From Agrobacterium sp. AGB01 (GTDB taxonomy: Bacteria; Pseudomonadota; Alphaproteobacteria; Rhizobiales; Rhizobiaceae), in contig NZ_JACVAB010000006.1 of NCBI RefSeq assembly GCF_014851585.1, forward strand, positions 248,001-312,000: 64,000 nucleotides of DNA. The letters are read 5' to 3'. This document shows positions 10,781-20,287 of the stretch, piece after piece; position 1 is the stretch's first letter, and every line of letters starts with the position of its first letter. A program made the translations under genes and the position numbers. A model generated the notes under the pieces. The model was not told where the DNA came from, did no database searches, and saw only the letters and a program-made list of their open reading frames with translations.

Positions 10781-11688
10781 AGTCTGTCTGCCTTTCTTAC
10801 GTCTATGGCACTGGCCATCTGCAATAGTTTTTCAGCACCCGTTACATGCAGGCGCTCGATCATGCGACCATTCGCGTTGATAATGTTCAGACCAGCCGCC
10901 TCGGGCGCAGCAAAAGCAGCAACGATACTGCGTGCTTCCTCCAAAGCGTCTTCCGACGGCGCAAAATGCCTGTTTGCAGCAGCAATCTGCGCCGGATGAA
11001 TCAGCATCTTGCCATCAAACCCCATGGCACGGCCCTGTTCACACTCGGTTGCATAACCGTCGAGATCACGGAAATCATTCGACACACTATCGATGACATC
11101 AAGGCCGTAGGCTCTTGCAGCCAACACGATCTGCATCAGCCAGGGAACCAGATAGGCACGGCCGGGCAGATTGGGCACACCGGTTTCCTTGCGCAGATCG
11201 TTGAGCCCGACAACAAAGGCCGAAAGACGCGAGTCTGGGGTGTGTGCGGCCTCGGAGATGGCAGCGGCATTCAGAACACCACGCGGTGTTTCAATCATGG
11301 CCCAGATGCGCATGTTCTCCGCGCCATCTCTTTCGGTCAGAATATCAGAGATGTCATGAACGTCGGACGGCTGGTCGACCTTGGGCAACAAGACCGCATC
11401 GGGCGCGCAACGCAAAACCGTTTCAAGATCTGCACGGCCGAACGTACTGTCAAAGGCATTGATACGGATGATTGTTTCGCGCCCGACAAGTGGTGTCTTG
11501 TCAAAAAAACGCTCCAATGCTTCGCGCCCTTGCTGCTTGGCATCAACAGCCACAGAATCTTCCAGATCGAAAATCACCGCATCACAGTCGAGATCAGGTA
11601 GTTTTTGTAGCGCACGTTCATTGATGGCAGGCACACAAAGTACCGAACGGCGCGGACGAGCAATATTTTCAGGCTCAAATTTGGTCAT
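10777..11688 (-). CDS. HpcH/HpaI aldolase / CitE-like CoA-ester lyase
   Basis: 303 residues with the TIM-barrel pattern of the CitE family: RSVLCVPAINERALQKL, FDLEDSVAVDAK with the magnesium-binding acidic residues about 39-45, MIETPRGVLNAAAIS about 133, and GFDGKMLIHPAQI about 225. Family members cleave or form CoA thioesters such as malyl-, citramalyl- or beta-methylmalyl-CoA, or act as thioesterases on malyl-CoA. The exact substrate is not decidable here. There are no CitD or CitF partners, so this is not citrate lyase. It overlaps the DUF1737 gene. Confidence 0.85.
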   Translation of the reverse strand: MTKFEPENIARPRRSVLCVPAINERALQKLPDLDCDAVIFDLEDSVAVDAKQQGREALERFFDKTPLVGRETIIRINAFDSTFGRADLETVLRCAPDAVLLPKVDQPSDVHDISDILTERDGAENMRIWAMIETPRGVLNAAAISEAAHTPDSRLSAFVVGLNDLRKETGVPNLPGRAYLVPWLMQIVLAARAYGLDVIDSVSNDFRDLDGYATECEQGRAMGFDGKMLIHPAQIAAANRHFAPSEDALEEARSIVAAFAAPEAAGLNIINANGRMIERLHVTGAEKLLQMASAIDVRKADRL

Positions 11689-11799
11689 GCCGCACTTGTG
11701 TCAAGGTTTTATGGCATCCGCAAGCACACTTCGCGTCGAATCCTCTTGCAAGCAAGGCAAACAACGCCCACATTGCTGATGAACGAAAGGTTTTGAATT

Positions 11800-12036
11800 A
11801 TGCAAGGCATCCGCACTTTAATCATAGCGGCTTCCAGCATCGCAATTTTGGCGCTGGCCGCCGTTTTCACGGCTTCTCTTACTGTGGCATTTGTTGGCGT
11901 GCTCGCGCTCATTAGCCTTACTCGCGCAGTAACTGCCCGACTGAAACCGGCACCTATTCCGGTCAAGACCCGCAATCAGAGCCAGCGTGACATGCGCGTC
12001 TGGAACGACGGCAAGGGCACAATCATCGACCTTTGA
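11800..12036 (+). CDS. Small conserved-looking membrane protein of unknown function
   Basis: 78 residues, not recognised. Residues about 5-45 are strongly hydrophobic (LIIAASSIAILALAAVF, then LTVAFVGVLALISL) and could form one or two membrane helices. The rest is basic and polar, ending MRVWNDGKGTIIDL. AAAGG ten bases before the ATG supports translation. It stands alone between a divergent CitE-like gene and leuD. A hairpin at 12057-12079 may end its transcript. It is probably real because of the ribosome binding site and membrane pattern, but function is unknown. Confidence 0.6.
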   Translation: MQGIRTLIIAASSIAILALAAVFTASLTVAFVGVLALISLTRAVTARLKPAPIPVKTRNQSQRDMRVWNDGKGTIIDL

Positions 12037-12056
12037 TGATATGAAAGCGCAGTGGA

Positions 12057-12079
12057 AAAGCAGCGGCGCTCGCTGCTTT
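12057..12079 (+). terminator. Hairpin after the small membrane protein gene
   Basis: A perfect nine-base-pair stem (aaagcagcg/cgctgcttt, loop of five) begins 20 bases after the stop. No long T run follows, so it may be a weak terminator or an RNA stability hairpin. Confidence 0.45.
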
Positions 12080-12201
12080 GAAGTGGCATATGCCCGTTGA
12101 GCTGTTTTCCCTTCAAATCTTGCGGGAATTGCTTTATTGGCGACATCATCATGCGCAAAGCCCGATTTTGCTTTGCGAATACAGCCAAGCTGGAGCGATA
12201 G

Positions 12202-12807
12202 ATGGACAAGTTCACCAAGCTGACGGGTGTTGCCGCCCCCATGCCGGTCGTTAATATCGATACGGACATGATTATTCCGAAGGATTACCTCAAGACCATC
12301 AAACGTACCGGTCTGGGCAAGGGTCTTTTTGCGGAATCCCGTTACCTTGAAGACGGTTCACCAAACCCGGATTTCGTGCTGAACAAGCCAGCCTACCAGA
12401 ATGCACAGATCCTTGTGGCTGGCGACAATTTCGGTTGCGGTTCTTCGCGTGAGCATGCGCCATGGGCGCTTCTGGACTTTGGCATCCGTTGTGTCATCTC
12501 GACCAGCTTTGCCGATATCTTCTACAACAACTGTTTCAAGAACGGCATTCTGCCGATCATCGTCAGCCCGGAAAATCTGGAAAAACTGCTGGACGACGCA
12601 TCGCGCGGCTCCAACGCCGTTCTCAGCGTCGATCTCGAAAACCAGCAGATCAGTGGTCCTGACGGCGGCACGATCAGCTTCGAAATCGATGCCTTCAAGC
12701 GCCATTGTATGCTGAACGGTCTCGATGACATTGGCCTGACGTTGGAACATTCTTCAGCTATCGATACGTTTGAAAAAACCAACGCATCCGTCCGTCCCTG
12801 GGCGTAA
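12202..12807 (+). CDS. leuD: 3-isopropylmalate dehydratase small subunit LeuD
   Basis: 201 residues. LeuD pairs with LeuC (not in this window) to isomerise 2- to 3-isopropylmalate in leucine synthesis. The swivelling-domain motifs are present: [16 protein letters not shown] near 14-29, [17 protein letters not shown] near 74-90 and [17 protein letters not shown] near 100-116. The length matches the bacterial family. It is followed by a strong terminator hairpin and, 228 bases on, by leuB, so the two leucine genes are neighbours but probably separate units. Confidence 0.96.
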   Translation: MDKFTKLTGVAAPMPVVNIDTDMIIPKDYLKTIKRTGLGKGLFAESRYLEDGSPNPDFVLNKPAYQNAQILVAGDNFGCGSSREHAPWALLDFGIRCVISTSFADIFYNNCFKNGILPIIVSPENLEKLLDDASRGSNAVLSVDLENQQISGPDGGTISFEIDAFKRHCMLNGLDDIGLTLEHSSAIDTFEKTNASVRPWA

Positions 12808-12830
12808 ACAGCTTTACCTGACTATTTAGA

Positions 12831-12870
12831 GCCGATTTGGAACGAGAATCCGTACCAAATCGGCTTTTGC
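12831..12870 (+). terminator. Rho-independent terminator after leuD
   Basis: A ten-base-pair perfect stem (gccgatttgg/ccaaatcggc, loop of 14) followed by ttttgcttt, starting 23 bases past the leuD stop. Confidence 0.85.
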
Positions 12871-12910
12871 TTTCCTTGAAATGCCCTCATCCCAAGGATA
12901 TGAAACCTGG

Positions 12911-12959
12911 ACCCCCGCATACCGCGTCACGTCTCACGTGAAACACGGTAACGCGGGAT
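12911..12959. repeat. Imperfect inverted repeat enclosing a parS-like sequence, leuD-leuB gap
   Basis: cccgcataccgcgt at the left and acggtaacgcggg at the right form an imperfect inverted repeat. Between them cgtctcacgtgaaaca (12930-12945) matches 14 of 16 positions of the parS consensus TGTTTCACGTGAAACA. It lies upstream of leuB, so it could also be a regulatory operator or a dispersed palindromic element. Function is not known. Confidence 0.45.
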
Positions 12960-13035
12960 TGAGGTTTTCACGTTGTGCATGCCGTTATCGCAAAACCGGT
13001 TACGGTTTTCCGGTATGCGCCAAGGAGAGGTTCCC

Positions 13036-14148
13036 ATGACAGTTCGCACCCTGTTTCTGCTGCCCGGCGACGGCATCGGCCCTGAGGCCATGGCTGAAGT
13101 CCGCAAGCTGATCGACCACATGAACAGCGCCCTAAACACCGGCTTCAAGATCGAAGAAGGTCTTGTTGGCGGTTCTGCCTATGACGCCCATGGTGTGGCG
13201 ATTTCCGATGCAGACATGGAAAAGGCGCTGGCAGCAGACGCTATTCTGTTTGGTGCCGTTGGTGGTCCGAAGTGGGATGGCGTGCCGTACGAGCAGCGTC
13301 CGGAAGCAGGCCTGTTGCGCCTTCGCAAGGATCTCGAGCTTTTCGCCAACCTGCGTCCGGCCATCTGCTACCCGGCACTTGCTGCCGCTTCATCGCTGAA
13401 GCAGGAACTGGTTGAAGGTCTCGACATTCTCATCGTTCGAGAACTGACCGGTGGCGTCTACTTTGGCGAGCCGAAGCAGATCATCGACTTGGGTAACGGC
13501 CAGAAGCGCGGTATCGACACACAGATCTACGACACATTCGAGATTGAACGTATCGCCAGCGTTGCCTTCGAACTGGCCCGCACCCGTGGCAATCGCGTTT
13601 GCTCGATGGAAAAGCGCAACGTCATGAAATCGGGCGTGTTGTGGAACCAGGTTGTGACGGAAACCCACGCTGCAAAGTACAAGGACGTACAGCTGGAGCA
13701 CATGCTGGCAGATGCCGGCGGCATGCAGCTGGTGCGTAAACCAAAACAGTTTGACGTTATCGTTACCGACAACCTGTTCGGCGACATGCTGTCCGACGTC
13801 GCGGCCATGCTGACCGGTTCGCTGGGTATGCTGCCATCCGCTTCGCTCGGCGCACCGGATGCCAAGACAGGCAAACGCAAGGCCATGTATGAGCCGGTTC
13901 ACGGTTCGGCACCGGATATCGCCGGTCAAGGCATTGCCAACCCGATCGCCATGATCGCCTCCTTCGCCATGTGCCTGCGTTATTCGTTCAACATGGTCGA
14001 CGAGGCAACCCGACTGGAAACAGCAATTGCCAACGTGCTGGAAAAGGGCATTCGTACCTCCGACATCATGGATGAAGGTTGCCGTCAGGTTGGCACATCT
14101 GAAATGGGTGACGCGGTTCTGGCCGAGTTCAAGGCACTCTCTGCCTGA
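13036..14148 (+). CDS. leuB: 3-isopropylmalate dehydrogenase LeuB
   Basis: 370 residues from the ATG at 13036, which has AAGGAGAGG five bases upstream; an upstream start at 12973 is rejected because it adds residues not seen in the family. LeuB oxidises and decarboxylates 3-isopropylmalate with NAD to give the ketoacid precursor of leucine. Motifs: [14 protein letters not shown] near the start, the substrate-binding [13 protein letters not shown] about 135, and the NAD/metal site [20 protein letters not shown] about 243 with [18 protein letters not shown] about 285. A terminator hairpin follows the stop. Confidence 0.97.
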   Translation: MTVRTLFLLPGDGIGPEAMAEVRKLIDHMNSALNTGFKIEEGLVGGSAYDAHGVAISDADMEKALAADAILFGAVGGPKWDGVPYEQRPEAGLLRLRKDLELFANLRPAICYPALAAASSLKQELVEGLDILIVRELTGGVYFGEPKQIIDLGNGQKRGIDTQIYDTFEIERIASVAFELARTRGNRVCSMEKRNVMKSGVLWNQVVTETHAAKYKDVQLEHMLADAGGMQLVRKPKQFDVIVTDNLFGDMLSDVAAMLTGSLGMLPSASLGAPDAKTGKRKAMYEPVHGSAPDIAGQGIANPIAMIASFAMCLRYSFNMVDEATRLETAIANVLEKGIRTSDIMDEGCRQVGTSEMGDAVLAEFKALSA

Positions 14149-14174
14149 TCAAACCCAAAAACTTTAAAGAAGAG

Positions 14175-14201
14175 GGGCAGAGGAGCGTTGTTTCTCTGCC
14201 C
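14175..14201. terminator. Terminator between leuB and the convergent peroxidase gene
   Basis: A stem of eight base pairs (gggcagag/ctctgccc, loop of 11) lies between the two convergent stops and is followed on the plus strand by gtttgttatt. It probably ends leuB and may also serve the opposite gene. Confidence 0.7.
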
Positions 14202-14206
14202 GTTTG

Positions 14207-15400
14207 TTATTGAGTGCCCGCATCTTTCGGCAGAAGATGCTCATACTGCTTGTCGGTCAGCGTTTTCATGAACGCCACCAAAGCATCGACGCGCTTGTCA
14301 TCAAGCGCTGGCCCTGCCGTCAGCTCGGTCATGGCGATATTTTCAGGGACTTCCGGTGCAGCCCAGACGTCACGGGTTTCCGGATTGATCTGACGGCTTT
14401 TTTTCTTGCTATTGTACTTCACGTAAAACAGCACAACGGTGCGCAAATCCTTGAACACGCCATTGTGCATGTAGGGCCCGGTCACGGCGACGTTGCGCAG
14501 TGTCGGTACCTTGAACTTGCCGCGCTGAGCATCGGCATCGGTCACCGCCGGGTTCTGCGCCAGACCCGTGTCGACTGTACCCACTTTTGAGCCATTGGCT
14601 TTGCGCACCGCCGTATTCTCGGGCACGCCGATATTGAAATATTTGTGGTTGGTGAACAGCCCTTTTTCAATACCGTTCGGTCCGTTGACCTCATGGCAGA
14701 GATTGCAGTTGGTGAACTGTTTGGAGAAAAACAGCACCCGGCCCAGTTCTTCCTGATCCGTCAGTTTTTCTTCACCGCGCAGATACCGATCATATTTGGA
14801 ATCGAAGGGAGCAAATTCGTCGGTGCGTTCAAACGCCGCCAATGCCTTTGTCATCGCATCATAGGCATCATCAGGATTATCAAATACTTTGGATCCAAAT
14901 TGCGTGCCGAAGGCTGCAACATAATCCGGATTTTCCTTGAGACGTCGAACCACTGTGGCCTTATCGGGCATGCCCATTTCCACCGGGTTTAAGGGCGGAC
15001 CTGCGGCCTGATCCTCAAGGCGCGAGGCGCGACCATCCCAGAACTGGCCTCCAACATATTCGCCCGCTTCATTTTTGCTGAACGGGGGAGAGAGCTTTGC
15101 GTAAGACGCGGTTGGTGCGTTGCGATCACCAAGCGAACTGCCATTGTCGCCAAGCGATACGGCTTGGCCAGCACTGTCGTTCTCCCGCACATCCACCAAA
15201 CCAAAACCCTGCATGTGGCAGGTGGAACAGGCTTGGCTGCGGTTATGGGAAAGATTGGGGTCGTTGAATAACGCTTCGCCCAGTTTCTCTATCGTCGCGT
15301 AATCCTCGCCACTATGGGCAGTTGAAAACCACAGAGCACCATTCGCGGAAGCGAACAAAGCCACGCTGGTTATGACAAGACGGAAGGTGATCTTAAACAT
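14207..15400 (-). CDS. Di-haem cytochrome c peroxidase (CcpA/MauG family)
   Basis: 397 residues. An N-terminal signal peptide (about 1-30) sends it to the periplasm. Two haem c sites are present: CSTCH about residue 58 and CNLCH about residue 236, each matching CxxCH. The peroxidase would reduce hydrogen peroxide with electrons from small cytochromes c. Family motifs are FGLVDVREND, the FWDGRASRLEDQAAGPP stretch after the first haem and VPTLRNVAVTGPYMHNG near 300, the last holding a typical Met/His region. It is a lone gene upstream of nothing obvious, convergent with leuB. The MauG subgroup cannot be excluded. Confidence 0.9.
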   Translation of the reverse strand: MFKITFRLVITSVALFASANGALWFSTAHSGEDYATIEKLGEALFNDPNLSHNRSQACSTCHMQGFGLVDVRENDSAGQAVSLGDNGSSLGDRNAPTASYAKLSPPFSKNEAGEYVGGQFWDGRASRLEDQAAGPPLNPVEMGMPDKATVVRRLKENPDYVAAFGTQFGSKVFDNPDDAYDAMTKALAAFERTDEFAPFDSKYDRYLRGEEKLTDQEELGRVLFFSKQFTNCNLCHEVNGPNGIEKGLFTNHKYFNIGVPENTAVRKANGSKVGTVDTGLAQNPAVTDADAQRGKFKVPTLRNVAVTGPYMHNGVFKDLRTVVLFYVKYNSKKKSRQINPETRDVWAAPEVPENIAMTELTAGPALDDKRVDALVAFMKTLTDKQYEHLLPKDAGTQ

Positions 15401-15520
15401 GGTCTTTCAATACCGGCCTAATGCCGCATTATTGTTGACCTATATCACCTCAGCCCATTCAAACGCCAGAAACTTTCTTTTTTGCTTCCACTTTGCCGTG
15501 GCCGTAACTGGCAGCAGCCA

Positions 15521-17662
15521 TCAGGTGTTGCGAAGGCGTCCTTGCATCAGGTCCACAACCGCGCGTGCTGCTTCAAGCACATGGGTGCCAGGACCAAACA
15601 CTGCAGCTACGCCATTATCAAGCAGATACTGATAATCCTGACGCGGAATAACACCGCCAACCACCACAATCACATCTTCTGCACCCTTGGCCTTCAGCGC
15701 CTGAACCAGCTGTGGAGCCAGCGTCTTGTGACCCGCCGCAAGCGACGACATACCGACCACGTGGACTTTGCTCTCAACAGCCAGGATCGCCGCCTCCTCA
15801 GGCGTCTGAAACAGGGGCCCGGCAACGACCTTGAAGCCAACATCGCCAAAGGCCGAGGCAATGACCTTGGCACCGCGGTCGTGCCCGTCCTGTCCAAGTT
15901 TTGCGACCATGATTTTCGGTTGGACTTTCAACACACCGGCAAGTTCGGCCAATCGCCCCTTCAGCGTCGAAAACTCGGGATCGTCACCATAGGCTGCGCC
16001 ATAGACATTATCGACAACATCTGGCACGGCGGAGTGATCGCCAAATACCACACGCATGGCATCTGAAATTTCACCAACCGTTGCACGCGCACGCGCCGCT
16101 TCAACAGCCGCTTCCAGCAGGTTGCCCTGTCCCGACTTTGCCACGTCGGACAGTCGGGCGAGTGTCTGCTCCAGTGTTTTCGGATCACGCTGCTGGCGCA
16201 GCTTCTCCAAACGTTTGATCTGCGCTGCTCGGACTGCACTATTATCGATTTCCAGAATGTCGATAGGTTCTTCGTTTTCCAGACGGAACCGATTGACCCC
16301 GACAATCACCTCTTCTCCGCGATCAACCGCAGCCTGCCGGCGCGTCGCCGCCTCTTCGATAAGCCGTTTTGGCAGACCATCCGACACGGCCTTGGTCATG
16401 CCGCCCAACCCCTCTACGTCCTGGATAAGCTGCCAGGCTTTCTCTGCCAGCTCATGGGTCAGACTTTCCACGTAATAGGAACCAGCCAGTGGGTCGACGA
16501 CCTTCGTCACGCCGGTTTCATGCTGCAAAATAAGCTGGGTATTGCGGGCAATACGCGCCGAAAAATCGGTCGGTAGGGCTATTGCTTCATCCAGTGCATT
16601 GGTGTGCAAGGACTGCGTACCGCCGAGCGCTGCCGACAGCGCTTCATAGGCGGTGCGGATGACATTGTTGTATGGGTCCTGCTCCTGCAGCGACACACCC
16701 GACGTTTGGCAATGGGTGCGCAGCATGAGGGAAGACGGCTTCTTCGGCTCGAATTCCTCCATGATGCGAGACCACAAAAGACGCGCAGCGCGCAGTTTGG
16801 CAGCCTCCATGAAAAAATTCATGCCAATGGCAAAAAAGAACGACAGCCGACCGGCAAAGGCATCCACATTAAGACCTTTGGCGATGGCGGCGCGTACATA
16901 TTGTCGGCCATCGGCCAAAGTGAACGCCAGTTCCTGCACCAGCGTCGCACCAGCCTCTTGCATATGGTAGCCGGATATCGATATCGAGTTGAAGCGCGGC
17001 ATCTCTTTCGCGGTATATTCGATAATATCGGCAATGATGCGCATCGACGGTTCTGGCGGGTAGATATAGGTGTTGCGCACCATGAATTCTTTGAGAATGT
17101 CATTCTGGATGGTGCCGGACAGTTCGGCGCGCGTACAGCCCTGCTCCTCCCCCGCAACGATGAAGTTGGCGAGAATGGGAATGACGGCACCATTCATGGT
17201 CATGGAAACCGACATGTCTTTGAGCGGAATGCCGTCAAACAGGATCTTCATGTCCTCGACACTGTCGATAGCAACACCGGCCTTGCCGACATCACCCTCC
17301 ACACGCGGATGATCGCTGTCATAACCACGATGGGTTGCCAGATCGAAGGCAACTGACAGGCCCTTTTGGCCAGCGGCAAGATTACGCTTGTAAAATGCGT
17401 TGGATTCTTCCGCTGTAGAGAAACCAGCATATTGGCGGATCGTCCAGGGACGACCGGCATACATGGTCGCACGAGGTCCACGCACAAACGGTTTGAATCC
17501 AGGCAAGGTATCGAGGTGATCGATACCCTCAATGTCCTGCGCGGTGTAAAGCGGCTTGATATCGATGCCTTCGGGTGTGTGCCAGACGAGTGTCTCTGCG
17601 GGAGCCTTCACTTCCTTCTCGGCAAGCGCTTCCCAGTCCTTCACTGTCTTGTCCACCGGCAT
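15521..17662 (-). CDS. mcm: Methylmalonyl-CoA mutase, single-chain, adenosylcobalamin dependent
   Basis: 713 residues. The enzyme converts methylmalonyl-CoA to succinyl-CoA, feeding propionate carbon to the TCA cycle. The N-terminal substrate barrel (about 1-550) shows [21 protein letters not shown] and [20 protein letters not shown]. The C-terminal cobalamin domain has [12 protein letters not shown] (the DxHxxG that ligates cobalt through His), [14 protein letters not shown] and a glycine-rich end. The ATG at 17662 follows GGGAGAG, and a TTG three bases earlier is rejected. Single-gene length fits the homodimeric type. It lies directly after pccA and close to the B12 locus that makes its cofactor. 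No epimerase or MeaB-type chaperone is in the window. Confidence 0.96.
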   Translation of the reverse strand: MPVDKTVKDWEALAEKEVKAPAETLVWHTPEGIDIKPLYTAQDIEGIDHLDTLPGFKPFVRGPRATMYAGRPWTIRQYAGFSTAEESNAFYKRNLAAGQKGLSVAFDLATHRGYDSDHPRVEGDVGKAGVAIDSVEDMKILFDGIPLKDMSVSMTMNGAVIPILANFIVAGEEQGCTRAELSGTIQNDILKEFMVRNTYIYPPEPSMRIIADIIEYTAKEMPRFNSISISGYHMQEAGATLVQELAFTLADGRQYVRAAIAKGLNVDAFAGRLSFFFAIGMNFFMEAAKLRAARLLWSRIMEEFEPKKPSSLMLRTHCQTSGVSLQEQDPYNNVIRTAYEALSAALGGTQSLHTNALDEAIALPTDFSARIARNTQLILQHETGVTKVVDPLAGSYYVESLTHELAEKAWQLIQDVEGLGGMTKAVSDGLPKRLIEEAATRRQAAVDRGEEVIVGVNRFRLENEEPIDILEIDNSAVRAAQIKRLEKLRQQRDPKTLEQTLARLSDVAKSGQGNLLEAAVEAARARATVGEISDAMRVVFGDHSAVPDVVDNVYGAAYGDDPEFSTLKGRLAELAGVLKVQPKIMVAKLGQDGHDRGAKVIASAFGDVGFKVVAGPLFQTPEEAAILAVESKVHVVGMSSLAAGHKTLAPQLVQALKAKGAEDVIVVVGGVIPRQDYQYLLDNGVAAVFGPGTHVLEAARAVVDLMQGRLRNT

Positions 17663-17734
17663 CAATCTCTCCCTTTACCGTCATTCATCCATAGGTAACC
17701 ACGCTGACCGGATTGGGTTCCAGCCGCGAAGTCC

Positions 17735-19738
17735 TCATTCAAATTCCAGTATGATTTCGTCAACACTCAGGCTTTGACCGGTTTTTGCAGCAACACTTGA
17801 AATGCGCCCGCGTTTTTCAGCCCGCAGCACATTTTCCATCTTCATGGCTTCAACGGTCGCGAGTGCCTGTCCGGCCTCCACATCATCCCCCACGGCCACC
17901 AGAACGGAGGTAATGATACCTGGCATTGGGCATAGCAGCATTTTCGAGGTGTCAGGTGGCACCTTGACCGGCATCAACCGGGCAAGTTCAGCGATACGCG
18001 GCGAGCGAACATTCGCAAGCACATCGATTCCCCGCCAGCGCAAACGAATGCCTGTGCCAGCAATATCCACCTTGGCAAAAAGAACGTCGCCATCAATGGT
18101 AAAGGCGCCGAGAGTTCTACCCGGCAACCAGTCGGTGGTAACATGTAGATTTTGCTGCATGTCGATCTGTACGACATCGCCGTCATCGTTTGCTGACAGG
18201 ACGATGTGTCTTTCCTGCCCAGCAAGGGAAACAACCCAATCTGGACGAAGGACTTTGTGATGACCGCCAAGAGATCCGGAAATTGCTGTCGCGCGATTTT
18301 GCAAACGCTTGTGAATGATGGCCGCAATCGCCACCAACCTGTTTAAACCTTCGGAATCCGGCTCAACGCCGACAAAACCGTCAGGAAATTCCTCAACGAT
18401 AAAGCCTGTCGTCAGATTTCCATCGCGAAAACGTGGTTTCTGCATGACCGCTGACAGGAACGGCAGATTGTGACCGATGCCGTCCACCTCAAACCTGTCC
18501 AGCGCTTCAGCCATCGCATCAATGGCGCTTATACGATCCGGCGCCCACGTGCAGAGCTTTGCAATCATCGGATCGTAATACATGGATATTTCGCCGCCTT
18601 CGAACACGCCGGTGTCGTTGCGTACAATCACACCGGTTTCCTGCTGCCCTTCAGCTGGTGGCCGGTAGCGGGAAAGCCTGCCGATGGACGGCAGAAAGTT
18701 ACGATAGGGGTCTTCAGCGTAAAGTCGGCTTTCAATCGCCCACCCGTTAAGAACGACATCATCCTGCCCAAAAGTGAGTTTTTCGCCCGCCGCGACGCGG
18801 ATCATCTGCTCGACCAGATCAATACCGGTGATCAACTCGGTGACCGGATGTTCAACCTGCAGTCGGGTGTTCATTTCAAGGAAATAGAAATTTCGTTGTC
18901 CATCAACGATGAATTCGACCGTTCCGGCAGAGAAATAACCAACGGCTTGGGCCAGTGCGACCGCCTGTTCACCCATGGCCTTGCGTGTTGCCGCATCCAG
19001 AAAAGGCGAGGGAGCCTCTTCAATGACCTTCTGGTTGCGGCGCTGTATCGAACATTCGCGCTCGCCAAGATAAATCAGATTGCCATACTGGTCGCCAAGC
19101 ACCTGGATTTCAATATGACGCGGCTCTGTCACGAATTTTTCGATAAAGATGCGGTCGTCACCAAAGGAAGATTTCGCCTCGTTTTTTGACGACTGAAATC
19201 CTTCTCGGGTCTCCTGATCATTCCAGGCAATACGCATGCCCTTGCCACCGCCACCGGCAGAGGCCTTGATCATCACAGGATAGCTGATTTGCGTAGCAAT
19301 CCTGACCGCTTCATCGGCATCGGCGATCAGATCCATATGCCCGGGCACGGTGGAAACCCCTGCCTTAGCCGCGAGCTTCTTGGAGGTGATCTTGTCGCCC
19401 ATCGCCTCAATGGCACCAACCGGTGGGCCAATGAAAACCACGCCCGCTTTTTCCAAAGCCTGGGCAAAAGCAGCATTTTCAGACAAAAATCCGTAACCGG
19501 GATGCACTGCATCGGCACCGGTTTTTTGAATTGCCTCAAGAATTTTGTCGATAACGATATAAGACTGGTTTGATGGGGCAGGGCCAATATGCACCGCCTC
19601 ATCGGCCAGCTTTACATGCAGTGCATTGGCATCTGCATCTGAGTAAACTGCGACAGTGGCAATCCCCATCCTCTTTGCCGTGCGAATAACGCGGCAGGCA
19701 ATTTCACCACGATTGGCAATGAGGATTTTGGATATCAT
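17735..19738 (-). CDS. pccA: Propionyl-CoA carboxylase alpha subunit (biotin carboxylase + biotin carrier)
   Basis: 667 residues. The biotin carboxylase half (about 1-450) has KILIANRGEIACRVIRTA at the start, the ATP-grasp KASAGGGGKGMRI about 160, and FYFLEMNTRLQVEHPVTE about 282. The C-terminal biotin carrier domain has VEAMKMENVL with the biotinylated Lys about residue 633. With PccB it carboxylates propionyl-CoA to methylmalonyl-CoA. The ribosome binding site GGGAGG precedes the ATG. Context (pccB upstream, mutase 72 bases downstream) favours propionyl-CoA over methylcrotonyl- or acetyl-CoA as substrate. Confidence 0.94.
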   Translation of the reverse strand: MISKILIANRGEIACRVIRTAKRMGIATVAVYSDADANALHVKLADEAVHIGPAPSNQSYIVIDKILEAIQKTGADAVHPGYGFLSENAAFAQALEKAGVVFIGPPVGAIEAMGDKITSKKLAAKAGVSTVPGHMDLIADADEAVRIATQISYPVMIKASAGGGGKGMRIAWNDQETREGFQSSKNEAKSSFGDDRIFIEKFVTEPRHIEIQVLGDQYGNLIYLGERECSIQRRNQKVIEEAPSPFLDAATRKAMGEQAVALAQAVGYFSAGTVEFIVDGQRNFYFLEMNTRLQVEHPVTELITGIDLVEQMIRVAAGEKLTFGQDDVVLNGWAIESRLYAEDPYRNFLPSIGRLSRYRPPAEGQQETGVIVRNDTGVFEGGEISMYYDPMIAKLCTWAPDRISAIDAMAEALDRFEVDGIGHNLPFLSAVMQKPRFRDGNLTTGFIVEEFPDGFVGVEPDSEGLNRLVAIAAIIHKRLQNRATAISGSLGGHHKVLRPDWVVSLAGQERHIVLSANDDGDVVQIDMQQNLHVTTDWLPGRTLGAFTIDGDVLFAKVDIAGTGIRLRWRGIDVLANVRSPRIAELARLMPVKVPPDTSKMLLCPMPGIITSVLVAVGDDVEAGQALATVEAMKMENVLRAEKRGRISSVAAKTGQSLSVDEIILEFE

Positions 19739-19898
19739 CTATCACCGCCTCCCAACGGCATAACGCTCAATCAATCAAGGTAAAATACGCGGCAGGAACT
19801 ACTTCAATCAGCCAGACACCATTGTTTGCCTGATAAAATTGATGCCCGGTGTTTGTTGACATCGAGCGTCTATTCCGTCCTGGCAAACGCATGCAGGC

Positions 19899-20276
19899 TC
19901 AAACCTCAAATACATCGTCGAAGGATTCCGGGAAGCTCAGGCGCGCCACCTTCTCATTGATCTGCAGCAATGCCTCGTAGGACAACGGATCAAAATTCTT
20001 TTCGCCAGCAATAACCTCACGCCCGAAGAGCAAATTGATGCGTGCCGCATCAAGATTGCCGCGTTCGAATGGCTCTGAGCCAAAGTGATGCCAGAGAGCA
20101 TGCAGGAAGGCCGCATCGATACGGTGTTCCTTCGTATCGGGACGAGCCCGACGTGGTAACGCCTTGATTGGCGTTACCCCTTTCGGATTGGCGCGGCGTA
20201 TCGTGAATTGAACGCCAGTGCCCGGCATGCCGGATGGGAAACCTCGGTGTTTTGTCATGTCGGGCAGGTTTGCCAT
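19899..20276 (-). CDS. Unrecognised 125-residue protein
   Basis: Not recognised. The N-terminal third is basic with several Pro and Gly (MTKHRGFPSGMPGTGVQ, PRRARPDTKEHR). The C-terminal two thirds are predicted helical and acidic at the end (SFPESFDDVFEV). No signal peptide, membrane helix or metal motif is seen. A good ribosome binding site (GGAGA) precedes the ATG, which is 11 bases after the yghU stop, so the two genes form a pair. It lies between yghU and pccA. The ribosome binding site and tight spacing argue that it is real. Confidence 0.6.
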   Translation of the reverse strand: MANLPDMTKHRGFPSGMPGTGVQFTIRRANPKGVTPIKALPRRARPDTKEHRIDAAFLHALWHHFGSEPFERGNLDAARINLLFGREVIAGEKNFDPLSYEALLQINEKVARLSFPESFDDVFEV

Positions 20277-20287
20277 GGGTAGTCTCC

